Positions 10,152 through 19,929 are shown, counted from the first letter of the stretch. The stretch: DNA of 64,000 bases from Novosphingobium sp. ZN18A2 (GCF_036784765.1 NZ_CP136651.1:1984001-2048000); one strand, 5' to 3'. Made by a program: numbers and translations. Notes: generated by a model from the sequence alone, not told the origin.

Positions 10152-10189
10152 GGCCCGGCGCAGCCAGCCCTGCGCCGGGCCTATTGTTT
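10152..10189 (+). terminator. Strong terminator-like hairpin before ilvB (miaA terminator or ilv attenuator)
   Basis: A perfect 12-base stem (GGCCCGGCGCAG at 10152-10163, CTGCGCCGGGCC at 10170-10181) with a 6-base loop is followed by TATTGTTT. It lies between miaA (stop 10074) and ilvB (start 10241). Only about 50 bases without an obvious promoter separate it from ilvB, so it may act as an attenuator in the ilv leader as well as terminating miaA. A smaller hairpin (TCCGG CTTG CCGGA) precedes it near 10119. I found no leader peptide rich in Ile, Val or Leu. Confidence 0.65.
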
Positions 10190-10240
10190 CCGCGCGGGCA
10201 CAGGCGCATGGGGCGGTGAGCACAAGAAGGAAGATTTGAC

Positions 10241-11989
10241 GTGAAAAGCGAGCGCAGCGGCGCCGAGATCCTGGTCGAGACCCTGTGTGCCAAGGGAGTC
10301 GAATTCGTCTTCGGCTATCCCGGTGGCGCGGTCCTGCCGATCTATGACGCGTTGTTCGACGACAAGCGCATCCGCCATATCCTGGTCCGGCACGAGGCCG
10401 GCGCGGCCCACGCCGCCGAAGGATATGCCCGTTCGACCGGCAAGCCCGGCGTGGTGCTGGTCACGTCCGGCCCCGGCGCGACCAACGCGGTGACCGGGAT
10501 CGCGGACGCCTTCATGGATTCGATCCCGATGGTGGTGATCACCGGCCAGGTGGCAACCGGCCTGATCGGCACCGACGCATTCCAGGAAGCCGATACGATC
10601 GGCATTACGCGGCACTGCACCAAGCACAATTACCTGGTGAAAAACCCGGAAGACCTTGCCGCCACGATCGACGAGGCGTTCCGTATCGCGACAGAGGGCC
10701 GGCCCGGCCCCGTTCTGGTCGATATTCCCAAGGACGTGCAGGTCGCGACCGCATTGCTGGATCTGGACGCGCTTGAAAAGCGCACCCGCTTCGCGCCGCA
10801 AACCGAAGGCGCGCCGGCCGAAATCGCGGACGCGGTCGCCATGATCTCCGCGGCGCAGGCGCCCGTGTTCTATACCGGCGGCGGCGTGATCAACTCCGGC
10901 CCCGAAGCGACACGGCTCCTGCGCGAATTGCAGGCGCTTACCGGCGCACCGGTCACGTCCACGCTGATGGGCCTTGGCGCCTTCCCCGCCGATCATCCCG
11001 CATGGCTGGGGATGCTGGGAATGCACGGCACATACGAAGCGAACCTGACGATGAACCGCGCCGATCTGGTCGTGTGCATCGGCGCGCGCTTTGACGACCG
11101 CGTGACCGGCCGGCTTGATGCGTTCTCGCCCGACAGCCGCAAGATCCACATCGATATAGACCGCGCCTCGATCAACAAGACGGTGCCTGTCGACCTGCCC
11201 ATCGTGGGCGACTGCGCAACCGTGCTTGGCCAGTTGATCGCGGCGTGGAAGGCCAACGGATACGAAAAGGCAGACCTTACGGAATGGTATGCCCGCATCG
11301 ACGGCTGGCGCGCGCGGCAGAGCCTTGCCTATCCGAAAAACGAAGCCGCGATCATGCCGCAACTGGCGATCGAACGCCTCTATGCGCTGACGAAGGATCG
11401 CGATCCGATCATCACCACGGAAGTGGGCCAGCACCAGATGTGGGCGGCACAGCACTTCCACTTCATGGGGCCGAACAGGTGGCTGACCAGCGGCGGGCTC
11501 GGCACGATGGGCTATGGCCTGCCGGCAGCCATCGGCGCGCAGCTTGGCAACCCCGATGCGCTGGTGATTGACGTTGCGGGCGAAGCCTCTATCCAGATGA
11601 ACATCCAGGAACTGGGCACCGCCAGCCAGTACCGGTTGCCGGTCAAGGTGTTCATCCTCAACAACGAATTCATGGGCATGGTCCGCCAGTGGCAGGAACT
11701 GACCTATGAAAGCCGCTATTCCAATTCCTATTCGGACAGCCTGCCCGATTTCGTCAAGCTGGCCGAAGCCTATGGCTGGAAGGGCATTCGCATCGAACAG
11801 GAAGCGGACCTCGACGCCGGGATCAAGGCGATGATCGACCATCCGGGTCCGGTTATCGTGGATTGCCTTGTGGCCAAGGAAGCCAATTGCTTCCCGATGA
11901 TTCCAAGCGGGGCTGCGCATACCGAAATGATGCTTTACGGCGACAGCGTTGCCGGAACGCTCGACGATGAAGCCAAGGCTCTGGTCTGA
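10241..11989 (+). CDS. ilvB: Acetolactate synthase, large (catalytic) subunit
   Basis: ThDP-dependent enzyme condensing pyruvate to acetolactate, or acetohydroxybutyrate with 2-ketobutyrate; first common step of Val/Leu/Ile synthesis. 582 residues from GTG 10241, with AAGGAAG 8 bases upstream. The ThDP-activating glutamate is E52 in VRHEAGAAH. The FAD/ThDP signature [15 protein letters not shown] is present, as is [16 protein letters not shown]. The usual metal-binding GD of the ThDP motif reads GEASIQMN here, with Glu 448 replacing Asp. First gene of ilvB-ilvN-ilvC; the ilvN start follows the stop by 16 bases. Confidence 0.97.
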   Translation: MKSERSGAEILVETLCAKGVEFVFGYPGGAVLPIYDALFDDKRIRHILVRHEAGAAHAAEGYARSTGKPGVVLVTSGPGATNAVTGIADAFMDSIPMVVITGQVATGLIGTDAFQEADTIGITRHCTKHNYLVKNPEDLAATIDEAFRIATEGRPGPVLVDIPKDVQVATALLDLDALEKRTRFAPQTEGAPAEIADAVAMISAAQAPVFYTGGGVINSGPEATRLLRELQALTGAPVTSTLMGLGAFPADHPAWLGMLGMHGTYEANLTMNRADLVVCIGARFDDRVTGRLDAFSPDSRKIHIDIDRASINKTVPVDLPIVGDCATVLGQLIAAWKANGYEKADLTEWYARIDGWRARQSLAYPKNEAAIMPQLAIERLYALTKDRDPIITTEVGQHQMWAAQHFHFMGPNRWLTSGGLGTMGYGLPAAIGAQLGNPDALVIDVAGEASIQMNIQELGTASQYRLPVKVFILNNEFMGMVRQWQELTYESRYSNSYSDSLPDFVKLAEAYGWKGIRIEQEADLDAGIKAMIDHPGPVIVDCLVAKEANCFPMIPSGAAHTEMMLYGDSVAGTLDDEAKALV

Positions 11990-12005
11990 GGACACCCGAA
12001 CAGTG

Positions 12006-12521
12006 ATGAAGATCAAGGAGCAGGCATCGGAACGCCACGTGCTGGCGATTACCGTGGACAACGAAGCGGGCATTCTCGCACGGATCGCGGGCATGTTCAC
12101 CGCGCGCGGTTACAACATCGACAGCCTTACCGTTGCCGATATCACGGAAAACCACGCGGTCAGCCGTATCACCATCGTCACCCACGGCCCGCCCTCGGTG
12201 ATCGATCAGATCCACGCGCAGCTTGAACGGCTGGTGCCGGTCCACAAGGTGACAGACCTCACCGAAATCGGCCCTTATGTCGAGCGTGAGCTGGCGCTGG
12301 TGAAAGTCGCCGGCAAGGGCGAAACCCGCGTCGAGGCGCTGCGCCTGGCCGACGTGTTCCGCGCCAAGGTTGTCGACACGACGACAGAAAGCTTCGTTTT
12401 CGAATTGACCGGCGCGCCGGACAAGATCGACCGTTTCGTATCGCTGATGCGCGAGCTTGGCCTCGTCGAGGTCGGGCGCACCGGCGTTGTGGGCATGATC
12501 CGCGGCGCGGAATCGGTTTGA
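12006..12521 (+). CDS. ilvN: Acetolactate synthase, small (regulatory) subunit
   Basis: Regulatory subunit that activates IlvB and confers valine feedback sensitivity. 171 residues from ATG 12006; GTG 12003 just before it is equally possible and is nearer the TGAGGA ribosome-binding site. The N-terminal ACT domain is clear (VDNEAGILARIAGMFTARGY, ISRITIVTHG-like segment), followed by the C-terminal ALS_ss_C domain (FELTGAPDKIDRFVSLM). It sits between ilvB and ilvC in an operon. Confidence 0.96.
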   Translation: MKIKEQASERHVLAITVDNEAGILARIAGMFTARGYNIDSLTVADITENHAVSRITIVTHGPPSVIDQIHAQLERLVPVHKVTDLTEIGPYVERELALVKVAGKGETRVEALRLADVFRAKVVDTTTESFVFELTGAPDKIDRFVSLMRELGLVEVGRTGVVGMIRGAESV

Positions 12522-13601
<1,080 letters not shown>

Positions 13602-13650
13602 CCGACCGGCGGCCAAGAGCCGTCGACGATCGTAATGGAACCATAACGGA

Positions 13651-13689
13651 GTCTCCGGTATTGATCCAATTTGGAGGAATACCGGAGAC
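13651..13689 (+). promoter_or_regulatory. Perfect inverted repeat covering the ribosome-binding site of the I78 lipoprotein gene
   Basis: GTCTCCGGTATT (13651-13662) and AATACCGGAGAC (13678-13689) are perfect 12-base complements separated by 15 bases. The right arm contains the GGAG that lies 7 bases before the GTG start at 13695, so the folded RNA would mask translation initiation. It may equally be a protein-binding palindrome or the 3' hairpin of the ilvC transcript, although there is no T-run. Confidence 0.5.
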
Positions 13690-13694
13690 CGTTC

Positions 13695-14057
13695 GTGGTT
13701 CGCAGTTTCGTCAATGCGGTGATGCTTGCAGCTGCGCTTGGCGCGTTGGCGGGGTGCGGGCAACGCAATGGTGGCGCGCCGGGACCGGACGCCTCTACCG
13801 TTACTGCCGCTTCCGTAACGCCGGACGCGAACGCTTCCTCCGCTTCCGCTGACGATCCATGCGGCGCCACGCGCGTCGAGAAATACATGAACCGGCGCGA
13901 CGAACCGACCCTGCGCGCTGAGATCGCCGGGCTTTTTCCCGGAGAGACCATTCGCTGGATTCGTCCGGGCGAGGCTGTCACGCAGGACTATCTGCCCGGA
14001 CGGCTCAACATCATCGTAAGCGAAGACAACCGGATAGACGCCATCCGCTGCGGCTGA
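13695..14057 (+). CDS. Lipoprotein with peptidase-inhibitor I78 domain
   Basis: 120 residues. The N-terminus is a lipoprotein signal with lipobox LAGC (Cys 21). After a Ser/Ala/Thr-rich spacer the C-terminal half matches the I78 elastase-inhibitor family: Cys 56, RWIRPGEAVTQDYLPGRLNI near 88-107, and the ending DAIRCG (Cys 119). This implies a membrane-anchored inhibitor of serine proteases facing the periplasm. The GTG start at 13695 is chosen for its GGAG 7 bases upstream and the proper signal peptide. It follows ilvC in the same direction after about 90 bases and is preceded by a perfect inverted repeat. Confidence 0.85.
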   Translation: MVRSFVNAVMLAAALGALAGCGQRNGGAPGPDASTVTAASVTPDANASSASADDPCGATRVEKYMNRRDEPTLRAEIAGLFPGETIRWIRPGEAVTQDYLPGRLNIIVSEDNRIDAIRCG

Positions 14058-14081
14058 CGCCGTCGCGCTCCACCGCAAGGA

Positions 14082-15221
14082 TCAGCGCATGGCGGCAAAA
14101 GCCTTGCGCAGTTCGGCGGTGAAAGCCCCCGGTTGCTCCCAGGCGGCGAAGTGGCCGCCCTGTTCCATGTCCCCCCAATGGACGAGATCGGGAAAGACCC
14201 GTTCGCACCATTTGCGCGCGGCGGGGATGATTTCCTTCGGAAAGGCGCTCACCGCCACGGGCATTTGAACCGTTTGCGGGGAAAAGCTCCCGAAGCTCTC
14301 CCAATAGAGCCTTGCGGACGATGCGCCGGTCGCGGGCAGCCAGTAAAGCATGATGTTGTCCAGAATGGCGTCGCGGCTCAAAGCCTCTTCGGGAGAACCG
14401 GCGTTGTCCGTCCACGCCCACATCTTTTCGTAAATCCACGCCGCGAGGCCGACCGGGGAATCGACGAGGCTGTAACCGATTGTCTGCGGGCGGGTGCGCT
14501 GCTGCGTGGAATAGCCCGAATCCCATTCCTGATAGTGTTGAAGCGCGGCAAGCGCGCGTTGCTCGTCAGGACCGGGCGCGGCAAGATCTTCCGGCTGCGG
14601 ACGCGCAATCGGCATGGTCAGGTGGATGCCCGCACAGCCCGGCACCTTCTGGACGCCGATTGCGGTCGTCACCGCCGAGCCCCAGTCGCCGCCCTGCGCA
14701 AACCACCGGGTATAGCCAAGCCGCTCCATCAGAACGCCCCACGCCCGAGCTATCCGCTCTACCCCCCAGCCGGTGCCTTCGGGCTTGCCGGAAAAGCCGA
14801 ATCCGGGAAGCGAGGGCATGACAAGGTGAAACGCGTCCTGCGCCCTTCCCCCATGTGCTTCGGGATCGGTCAGCGGCCCGATCACATCACGAAATTCGAC
14901 CACGGAGCCGGGCCATCCATGCGTCATGACAAGAGGGGTGGCATTTTCCACCGGAGAACGGACGTGCAGGAAATGGATGTCCAGCCCGTCAATCCGGGTG
15001 ATCGACTGCCCGCTTTCGTTCAGCCAGTCCTCGCACCGGCGCCATTCATAGTCCTTGCGCCAATAGCCGACGAGATCCTGCATCGCCTGCAGCGGCACGC
15101 CCTGCGACCAGTCGCCCACCGTTTCCTTCTCGGGCCAGCGCGCCATGTCGATGCGTCTTGCCAGGTCATCAAGCTGGCTCTGCCGGATTTCGATGCAAAG
15201 CGGTTTCACGTCTTCGGCCAC
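14082..15221 (-). CDS. Epoxide hydrolase, alpha/beta-hydrolase fold
   Basis: Cytosolic hydrolase of the microsomal-type epoxide hydrolase group: the N-terminal EHN region is followed by an alpha/beta core. Visible residues are the oxyanion motif HGWPGS (101-106), nucleophile Asp 169 in QGGDWGS, and the catalytic-His region GGHFAAWEQP near the C-terminus. GTG 15221 is chosen because GGAGG lies 6 bases before it; the in-frame ATG two codons earlier directly abuts that site. 379 residues, normal for the family. Substrate unknown. It converges on the I78 lipoprotein gene and is divergent from the leuA leader. Confidence 0.92.
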   Translation of the reverse strand: MAEDVKPLCIEIRQSQLDDLARRIDMARWPEKETVGDWSQGVPLQAMQDLVGYWRKDYEWRRCEDWLNESGQSITRIDGLDIHFLHVRSPVENATPLVMTHGWPGSVVEFRDVIGPLTDPEAHGGRAQDAFHLVMPSLPGFGFSGKPEGTGWGVERIARAWGVLMERLGYTRWFAQGGDWGSAVTTAIGVQKVPGCAGIHLTMPIARPQPEDLAAPGPDEQRALAALQHYQEWDSGYSTQQRTRPQTIGYSLVDSPVGLAAWIYEKMWAWTDNAGSPEEALSRDAILDNIMLYWLPATGASSARLYWESFGSFSPQTVQMPVAVSAFPKEIIPAARKWCERVFPDLVHWGDMEQGGHFAAWEQPGAFTAELRKAFAAMR

Positions 15222-15328
15222 GCACATCCTCCAAAATTGCCCGGTTCCAATATTGTCCGGAAAGGTCTTTCGTGCATCATGCCCGCGCAACGATCTTGCG
15301 TCGATGCCTCTTTCGGCTCCTGCAGGAC

Positions 15329-15357
15329 TGGACATTCGCGCGCGAATTGATCATAGG
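15329..15357 (+). promoter_or_regulatory. Candidate promoter of the leuA leader
   Basis: TGGACA (15329-15334) and CATAGG (15352-15357) are separated by 17 bases, placing transcription start close to the ATG of the leucine-rich leader peptide at 15366. Both hexamers deviate from consensus, so the call rests mainly on position. Confidence 0.35.
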
Positions 15358-15365
15358 CTCGCCGC

Positions 15366-15416
15366 ATGACGATCCGGCTGGACCTTACCCTGCGACTTAT
15401 CCGCCCTTGGGCGTGA
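15366..15416 (+). CDS. leuA leader peptide (transcription attenuation)
   Basis: A 16-codon frame encoding MTIRLDLTLRLIRPWA. It has four leucine codons and two isoleucines in twelve residues and lies about 95 bases before leuA on the same strand. GC-rich complementary segments follow: CGTCG (about 15423) with CGACG (about 15463), and GGCGC/GCGCC between them. This is the layout of a leucine attenuator in which ribosome stalling selects between RNA structures. No clear U-run follows the hairpins, so the stop mechanism is uncertain. The call rests on codon content and position only. Confidence 0.6.
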   Translation: MTIRLDLTLRLIRPWA

Positions 15417-15509
15417 GCTGACGCGTCGTATCCGCGGCGCGCACGGCGCCCAGGGGACCCGACGACCCGACAACGGCACCGCAGAATTCCAGAACCGAGA
15501 TACAAAGCC

Positions 15510-17183
15510 ATGACAATGCTCCGCGACCCTTCGGTGAAATACCGACCGTTTCCCCAGATCGCCCTGCCTGACCGGCAGTGGCCCACGCGCGTAATCGAAA
15601 AGGCGCCGCGCTGGCTTTCCACCGACATGCGCGACGGCAACCAGTCGTTGATCGACCCGATGGATGCCGAAAAGAAGAAGCGCTTCTTCGATCTGCTGGT
15701 GAAGGTCGGCCTCAAGGAAATCGAGGTCGGTTTCCCCAGCGCTGGCGCGACCGAGTTCGATTTCATTTCCGGCCTCGTCCGTTCGGGCAGCATTCCCGAC
15801 GATGTGCTGGTGCAGGTGTTGACCCAGTCGCGCGAAGACCTGATCAAGACCTCGTTCGAAAGCCTTGAGGGCGCGCATGCGGCGATCGTCCATCTCTACA
15901 ACGCGGTTTCGCCGCTGTGGCGTCAGGTGGTTTTCGGGCTGGAAAAGCCACAGATCAAGGATATCGCGGTCGGCGGCGCGAAGGTGCTGCGCGATCAGGC
16001 GGCGCGCTTCCCCGGTACAGACTGGCACTTCGAATACAGCCCAGAGACATTCTCTACCGCGGAACTCGATTTTTCGATCGAATGCTGCGAAGCGGTGATG
16101 GACGTGCTGCAACCGACGGCGGAGCGCCCGATCATCCTCAACCTGCCGGCAACGATCGAGGCGGCAACGCCCAACGTCTATGCCGACCAGATCGAATATT
16201 TCTGCCGCAACCTGCCGAACCGCGACCGCGCGGTTATCAGCCTGCATACGCACAACGACCGCGGCACCGGCGTCGCGGCGGCGGAAATGGGCCTGATGGC
16301 GGGCGCCGACCGGGTGGAAGGCTGCCTGTTCGGCAATGGTGAGCGCACGGGCAACTGCTGTCTGGTGACAGTCGCGCTCAACATGTACACGCAAGGTGTT
16401 GATCCCGAACTGGATTTCTCCGACATCGACGAGGTTATCCAGACGGTCGAATACTGCAACCAGCTGCCCGTGCCGGCGCGCCATCCCTATGGTGGGGAAC
16501 TGGTGTTCACCGCGTTTTCCGGCAGCCACCAGGACGCGATCAAGAAAGGCTTCGCCGCGCAGGAAAAGCGCAACGACCAGGTATGGGCGGTTCCCTACCT
16601 GCCGATCGACCCGGCGGACCTTGGCCGCAATTACGAAGCGGTGATCCGCGTCAATTCGCAGTCCGGCAAGGGCGGCTTCGCGTGGGTGCTCGAACAGGAT
16701 CGCGGGTTGAAGGTGCCCAAGAAGATGCAGGCGCACTTTTCACGCCACGTGCAGGACCTGGCGGACAAGGTAGGGCGCGAATTGCAGGCGCAGGACATCT
16801 GGGACGTATTCCGTGAGGCCTATCGCCTTGACGAACCCCAGCATATCCAGCTGGTCGACTATGACGAAACCCGCACACCCGACGGCACGCGGATTTTTTC
16901 GGGCAAGGTTACCGTCGACGGCAAGGAACGCACGATCAGCGGGCGCGGTAACGGGCTGATCTCTTCGGTCGTCGCAACGCTTCGCGAAGAATTCGGCGTA
17001 AACCTGACCGTCCGCGATTATTCCGAACACGCGATGGCGACTGGCACCGATGCGCGCGCGGCCGCCTATGTCGAATGCGAGCTTCCCGATGGCGAGGTCA
17101 TCTGGGGCGTCGGCATCGATGAAGACGTGGCCACCGCCACCGTTCGCGCGGTGTTGAGCGCGGCGAACGCGGCGGAACGCTGA
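15510..17183 (+). CDS. leuA: 2-isopropylmalate synthase (long form)
   Basis: First committed step of leucine synthesis: condenses acetyl-CoA with 2-ketoisovalerate. The 557 residues match the LeuA type with an extra linker and a C-terminal regulatory domain. Motifs are STDMRDGNQSLIDPMD near residue 37 (catalytic Arg and metal Asp), LHTHNDRGTG near 246 (metal His pair) and GNGERTGN near 276. The C-terminal region carries the leucine-feedback domain. ATG 15510 is chosen; a second ATG two codons on is possible. It is preceded by a leucine-rich leader peptide and followed by a terminator-like hairpin. Confidence 0.97.
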   Translation: MTMLRDPSVKYRPFPQIALPDRQWPTRVIEKAPRWLSTDMRDGNQSLIDPMDAEKKKRFFDLLVKVGLKEIEVGFPSAGATEFDFISGLVRSGSIPDDVLVQVLTQSREDLIKTSFESLEGAHAAIVHLYNAVSPLWRQVVFGLEKPQIKDIAVGGAKVLRDQAARFPGTDWHFEYSPETFSTAELDFSIECCEAVMDVLQPTAERPIILNLPATIEAATPNVYADQIEYFCRNLPNRDRAVISLHTHNDRGTGVAAAEMGLMAGADRVEGCLFGNGERTGNCCLVTVALNMYTQGVDPELDFSDIDEVIQTVEYCNQLPVPARHPYGGELVFTAFSGSHQDAIKKGFAAQEKRNDQVWAVPYLPIDPADLGRNYEAVIRVNSQSGKGGFAWVLEQDRGLKVPKKMQAHFSRHVQDLADKVGRELQAQDIWDVFREAYRLDEPQHIQLVDYDETRTPDGTRIFSGKVTVDGKERTISGRGNGLISSVVATLREEFGVNLTVRDYSEHAMATGTDARAAAYVECELPDGEVIWGVGIDEDVATATVRAVLSAANAAER

Positions 17184-17191
17184 ATCATACA

Positions 17192-17230
17192 CCCTGCCGG
17201 CGGCGCCAGGAACGCGGCCGGCTGGGGTTT
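17192..17230 (+). terminator. Possible terminator after leuA
   Basis: CCCTGCCGGC (17192-17201) pairs with GCCGGCTGGG (17217-17226) with one mismatch and a 15-base loop, followed by GTTT. It starts 8 bases after the leuA stop. The tail is short, so this is a weak intrinsic terminator at best. Confidence 0.4.
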
Positions 17231-17332
17231 CCCGCGTGCTTCTGATTGCGTTGCAAAGTGTCACTCGACGGGCGCGTCCGCGTAATCCATAGTCTGCCCC
17301 AACGAAAACGAGCGCGTGGGAGCGGACTGGAA

Positions 17333-18388
17333 ATGAACGACGTTACGGCCGAAGAGATTCTGGAACCCGATCTGCCGATTATAGATCCGCACCACCACCT
17401 TTGGGACTTGCGGCCGCTTATCGGCAGTTTTCCGGAACCGTATCACCCTTTCATCGCCGCTCTTCTGCCGTCCGCATATTACACGTTCGACGCGCTTAAC
17501 GCCGATGCGAAGAGCGGTCACAACGTGATCGGCACGGTATTCATGGAATGCGGCGCCTTTTACCGGGCCGGTGCCAGCGACGCGATGAAGCCGGTTGGCG
17601 AAGTGGAGTTCGTGAACGGAGTTGCCGCGCAAAGCGCAAGCGGGCTCTATGGCGATTTTCGCGCGTGCGAGGCGATCATCGGCCATGCCGACATGCAGCT
17701 TGGCGACGGCGCGCGCCCGGTCCTGGAAGCGTTGATCGCGGCGGGCGGCGGACGGTTCAAGGGCATCCGTCACCAGGGCGCCTGGGATGCCGATCCGGAT
17801 GTGCTGGGGCCGCCGTTCCACGCGCCCGAGGGGCTTTATCATTCGGCCGCTTTCCGGACGGGTTTCAAGCACCTTGGCGAACTGGGCCTTACCTTCGATG
17901 CCTGGTTGCTGGAACCGCAGCTTGGCGACGTGCTGGACCTTGCGCGGGCCTTCCCCGATCAGCCGATCGTGCTCGACCACTGCGGCACCCCGCTCAACAT
18001 CGCGAGCTACAAGGGCAAGATGCCCGAACGTTTCGACGCATGGCGCGAAAAGATCCTTGAAATCGGCAAGTGTCCCAACGTTTCGATCAAGCTGGGCGGC
18101 CTGGCGATGGCTTTTTGCGGGATGCCCGAGGAAGGGCCGGAAGCGGGCGTTCATTCCGAGAAACTGGCCGATATGTGGCGTCCCTATATAGAAACCTGCA
18201 TCGAGGCGTTCGGCACGGACCGCGCGATGTTCGAAAGCAACTATCCGGTCGACAAGTGGGGCGCGAGCTATCCGGTGTTGTGGAACGCCTTCAAACGACT
18301 GGCAAGCGGCGCCACGCCCGATGAGAAGCGCGCGCTTTTCGCCGGGACGGCGGCAAGGTTCTACGGCATCGAAGACCTGTTGACCTGA
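17333..18388 (+). CDS. Metal-dependent hydrolase of the amidohydrolase-2 family
   Basis: 351-residue TIM-barrel protein. The N-terminal PIIDPHHHLWDL supplies the metal-binding His pair. Later elements are KGIRHQGAWD, a VLDHCGTP segment near residue 217, a SIKLGGLA strand, and FESNYPVDKWG near the C-terminus, whose acidic residue is the usual last ligand. These features fit the group of lactonase- and decarboxylase-like amidohydrolases; the substrate cannot be told. ATG 17333 lies after GGAGCGGACTGGAA. It stands alone between leuA and a flavin oxidoreductase, same strand. Confidence 0.88.
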   Translation: MNDVTAEEILEPDLPIIDPHHHLWDLRPLIGSFPEPYHPFIAALLPSAYYTFDALNADAKSGHNVIGTVFMECGAFYRAGASDAMKPVGEVEFVNGVAAQSASGLYGDFRACEAIIGHADMQLGDGARPVLEALIAAGGGRFKGIRHQGAWDADPDVLGPPFHAPEGLYHSAAFRTGFKHLGELGLTFDAWLLEPQLGDVLDLARAFPDQPIVLDHCGTPLNIASYKGKMPERFDAWREKILEIGKCPNVSIKLGGLAMAFCGMPEEGPEAGVHSEKLADMWRPYIETCIEAFGTDRAMFESNYPVDKWGASYPVLWNAFKRLASGATPDEKRALFAGTAARFYGIEDLLT

Positions 18389-18448
18389 ACGGCACACCGC
18401 CGCATAGCATCAGTTTAACCGATCGATTAACACGGAGTCCGTCCGAGC

Positions 18449-19429
18449 ATGGCCTTGCCCGACGTCTGTTCCCGCTTGCGCCTGCCGGTCATCGGCTCGC
18501 CCCTGTTCATCATTTCCGGACCGGAACTGGTCATCGCCCAGTGCAAGGCAGGAATCGTGGGCAGCTTCCCGTCGCTCAACGCCCGGCCGGTAAGCCAGCT
18601 TGACGAGTGGCTGCACCAGATAACCGAGGAACTGGCCGCGCATAACCGCGCCAATCCGGATCGTCCGGCGGCGCCCTTCGCCGTGAACCAGATCGTCCAC
18701 AAGACGAACAACCGGCTCGATGAAGACATGGCGCTCTGCGAAAAGTGGCAGGTGCCGATGATGATCACGTCGCTTGGCGCGCGTGAGGACGTTTATGCCG
18801 CCGCGCATCGCTGGGGCGGGATCGTTTTGCATGACGTGATCAACGATTTCTTCGCGCGCAAGGCGGTTGAAAAAGGCGCGGACGGGCTGATCCCGGTCGC
18901 CGCCGGCGCAGGCGGCCATGCCGGCACCCAATCGCCTTTCGCGCTGATGCAGGAGATTCGCAGCTGGTTCGATGGCCCGGTGGCGCTGTCGGGAGCAATC
19001 GCGCACGGACGATCAATCCTCGGCGCGCAGGCGCTTGGCGCCGATTTTGCCTATATCGGCTCCGCCTGGATCGCCACGCAGGAAGCGCGCGCGGCAGAGG
19101 GGTACAAGAAAATGATCGTGGAAAGCGCGGCGGGCGACATCGTCTATTCCAACCTGTTCACTGGCGTTCACGGTAACTATCTGCGCAATTCCATCGTCAA
19201 TGCCGGGCTCGATCCCGACAACCTGCCCGTCAGCGATCCGTCGAAGATGAACTTCGGTTCGGGCGGAAATACCGAGGCAAAGGCGTGGAAGGACATATGG
19301 GGCTGCGGCCAGGGTATTGGCACCATCGACGCCGTTGAAACCGTTGCCGACCGCGTGAACCGCTTTGCGGACGAATATCACGAGGCCCGCGCCGCCCTCG
19401 CGCGCGAAACGGAACGCTACCCCCACTGA
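18449..19429 (+). CDS. NAD(P)H-dependent flavin oxidoreductase, nitronate-monooxygenase family
   Basis: 326 residues forming an FMN-binding TIM barrel. Visible are the N-terminal LRLPVIGSPLFIISGPELV, the glycine-rich PVAAGAGGHAGTQSPFAL phosphate-binding loop with the conserved His, and GAQALGADFAYIGSAWIAT. Family members oxidise alkyl nitronates or act as NADH:quinone reductases; which applies here is not visible. Its 3' end overlaps the convergent AHH-nuclease gene by 13 bases. A more distant paralogue lies at 54655-56064. Confidence 0.9.
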   Translation: MALPDVCSRLRLPVIGSPLFIISGPELVIAQCKAGIVGSFPSLNARPVSQLDEWLHQITEELAAHNRANPDRPAAPFAVNQIVHKTNNRLDEDMALCEKWQVPMMITSLGAREDVYAAAHRWGGIVLHDVINDFFARKAVEKGADGLIPVAAGAGGHAGTQSPFALMQEIRSWFDGPVALSGAIAHGRSILGAQALGADFAYIGSAWIATQEARAAEGYKKMIVESAAGDIVYSNLFTGVHGNYLRNSIVNAGLDPDNLPVSDPSKMNFGSGGNTEAKAWKDIWGCGQGIGTIDAVETVADRVNRFADEYHEARAALARETERYPH

Positions 19430-19929
19430 GTCGCGCCCCAAAGCGCATCGGCCATCCGGTCGAGATGACTGAAATCCAGCGCCGGATCGTGCCGGTTGAG
19501 GGGTAGTGCGCCGATCCGGCGGGGATCGAGCAGCAGCCGACGCAGCGCGCGTTGCAGCAAGTCCAGGCGCGCCAGTGCGTCCGTATCTGCAAGCGAGGCC
19601 GCACGCCCTCTGCGCGCGGACCACGCGGCCTCGATCCGGCCGACACGTTCGATCACCATTTCGTTATAGTGCCGGTGCGGCCCGCGATGTAGCGGCAGGC
19701 CGATCCTGCGCGCCGCGACACGCGATGCGGGAAGCAGCATCCCGTTCCGGCGGAAATCGTGAAAGCCGGTCCGCTCCGCGCCCAGCGCTTCCAGCATTGC
19801 CGCCAGCGACCGCCGCCGCAGCAACTGGCGCGGCAATATGTGGTGCCGCTGCAATCCGGCATCGTAAGCCGCATCCCCCGGCCGGTTGACGGCGCGGAAC
19901 GAAAGCGTCGATCGAATGTGCCCCGTCAC
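19417..19929 (-). CDS. AHH-type (HNH/ENDO VII superfamily) nuclease domain protein
   Basis: 170 residues from a GTG start that shares the GTGA overlap with the stop of the upstream hypothetical gene. The AHH signature is recognisable: RHHILP with the His pair at 29-30, FHDFRRNGMLLP with Asn 62, then HRGPHRHYNEMV with His 81, 85 and 87. The first position of the AHH triad is Arg instead of Ala. No signal peptide or secretion module is present, so this is a stand-alone predicted nuclease, unlike polymorphic toxins where the domain caps a large export protein. Function unknown; the tight coupling suggests it works with its partner. Confidence 0.75.
   Translation of the reverse strand: MTGHIRSTLSFRAVNRPGDAAYDAGLQRHHILPRQLLRRRSLAAMLEALGAERTGFHDFRRNGMLLPASRVAARRIGLPLHRGPHRHYNEMVIERVGRIEAAWSARRGRAASLADTDALARLDLLQRALRRLLLDPRRIGALPLNRHDPALDFSHLDRMADALWGATQWG

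Noticed and set aside
10132-10239. Possible ilv leader peptide overlapping the hairpin before ilvB
   Set aside because: The 35-residue translation has only two Ile and two Val, no Leu and no run of branched-chain codons, and lacks a convincing ribosome-binding site.
10181-12100. Open frame of 639 codons antisense to ilvB
   Set aside because: It is the complement of a highly conserved gene, with no ribosome-binding site and no recognisable family.
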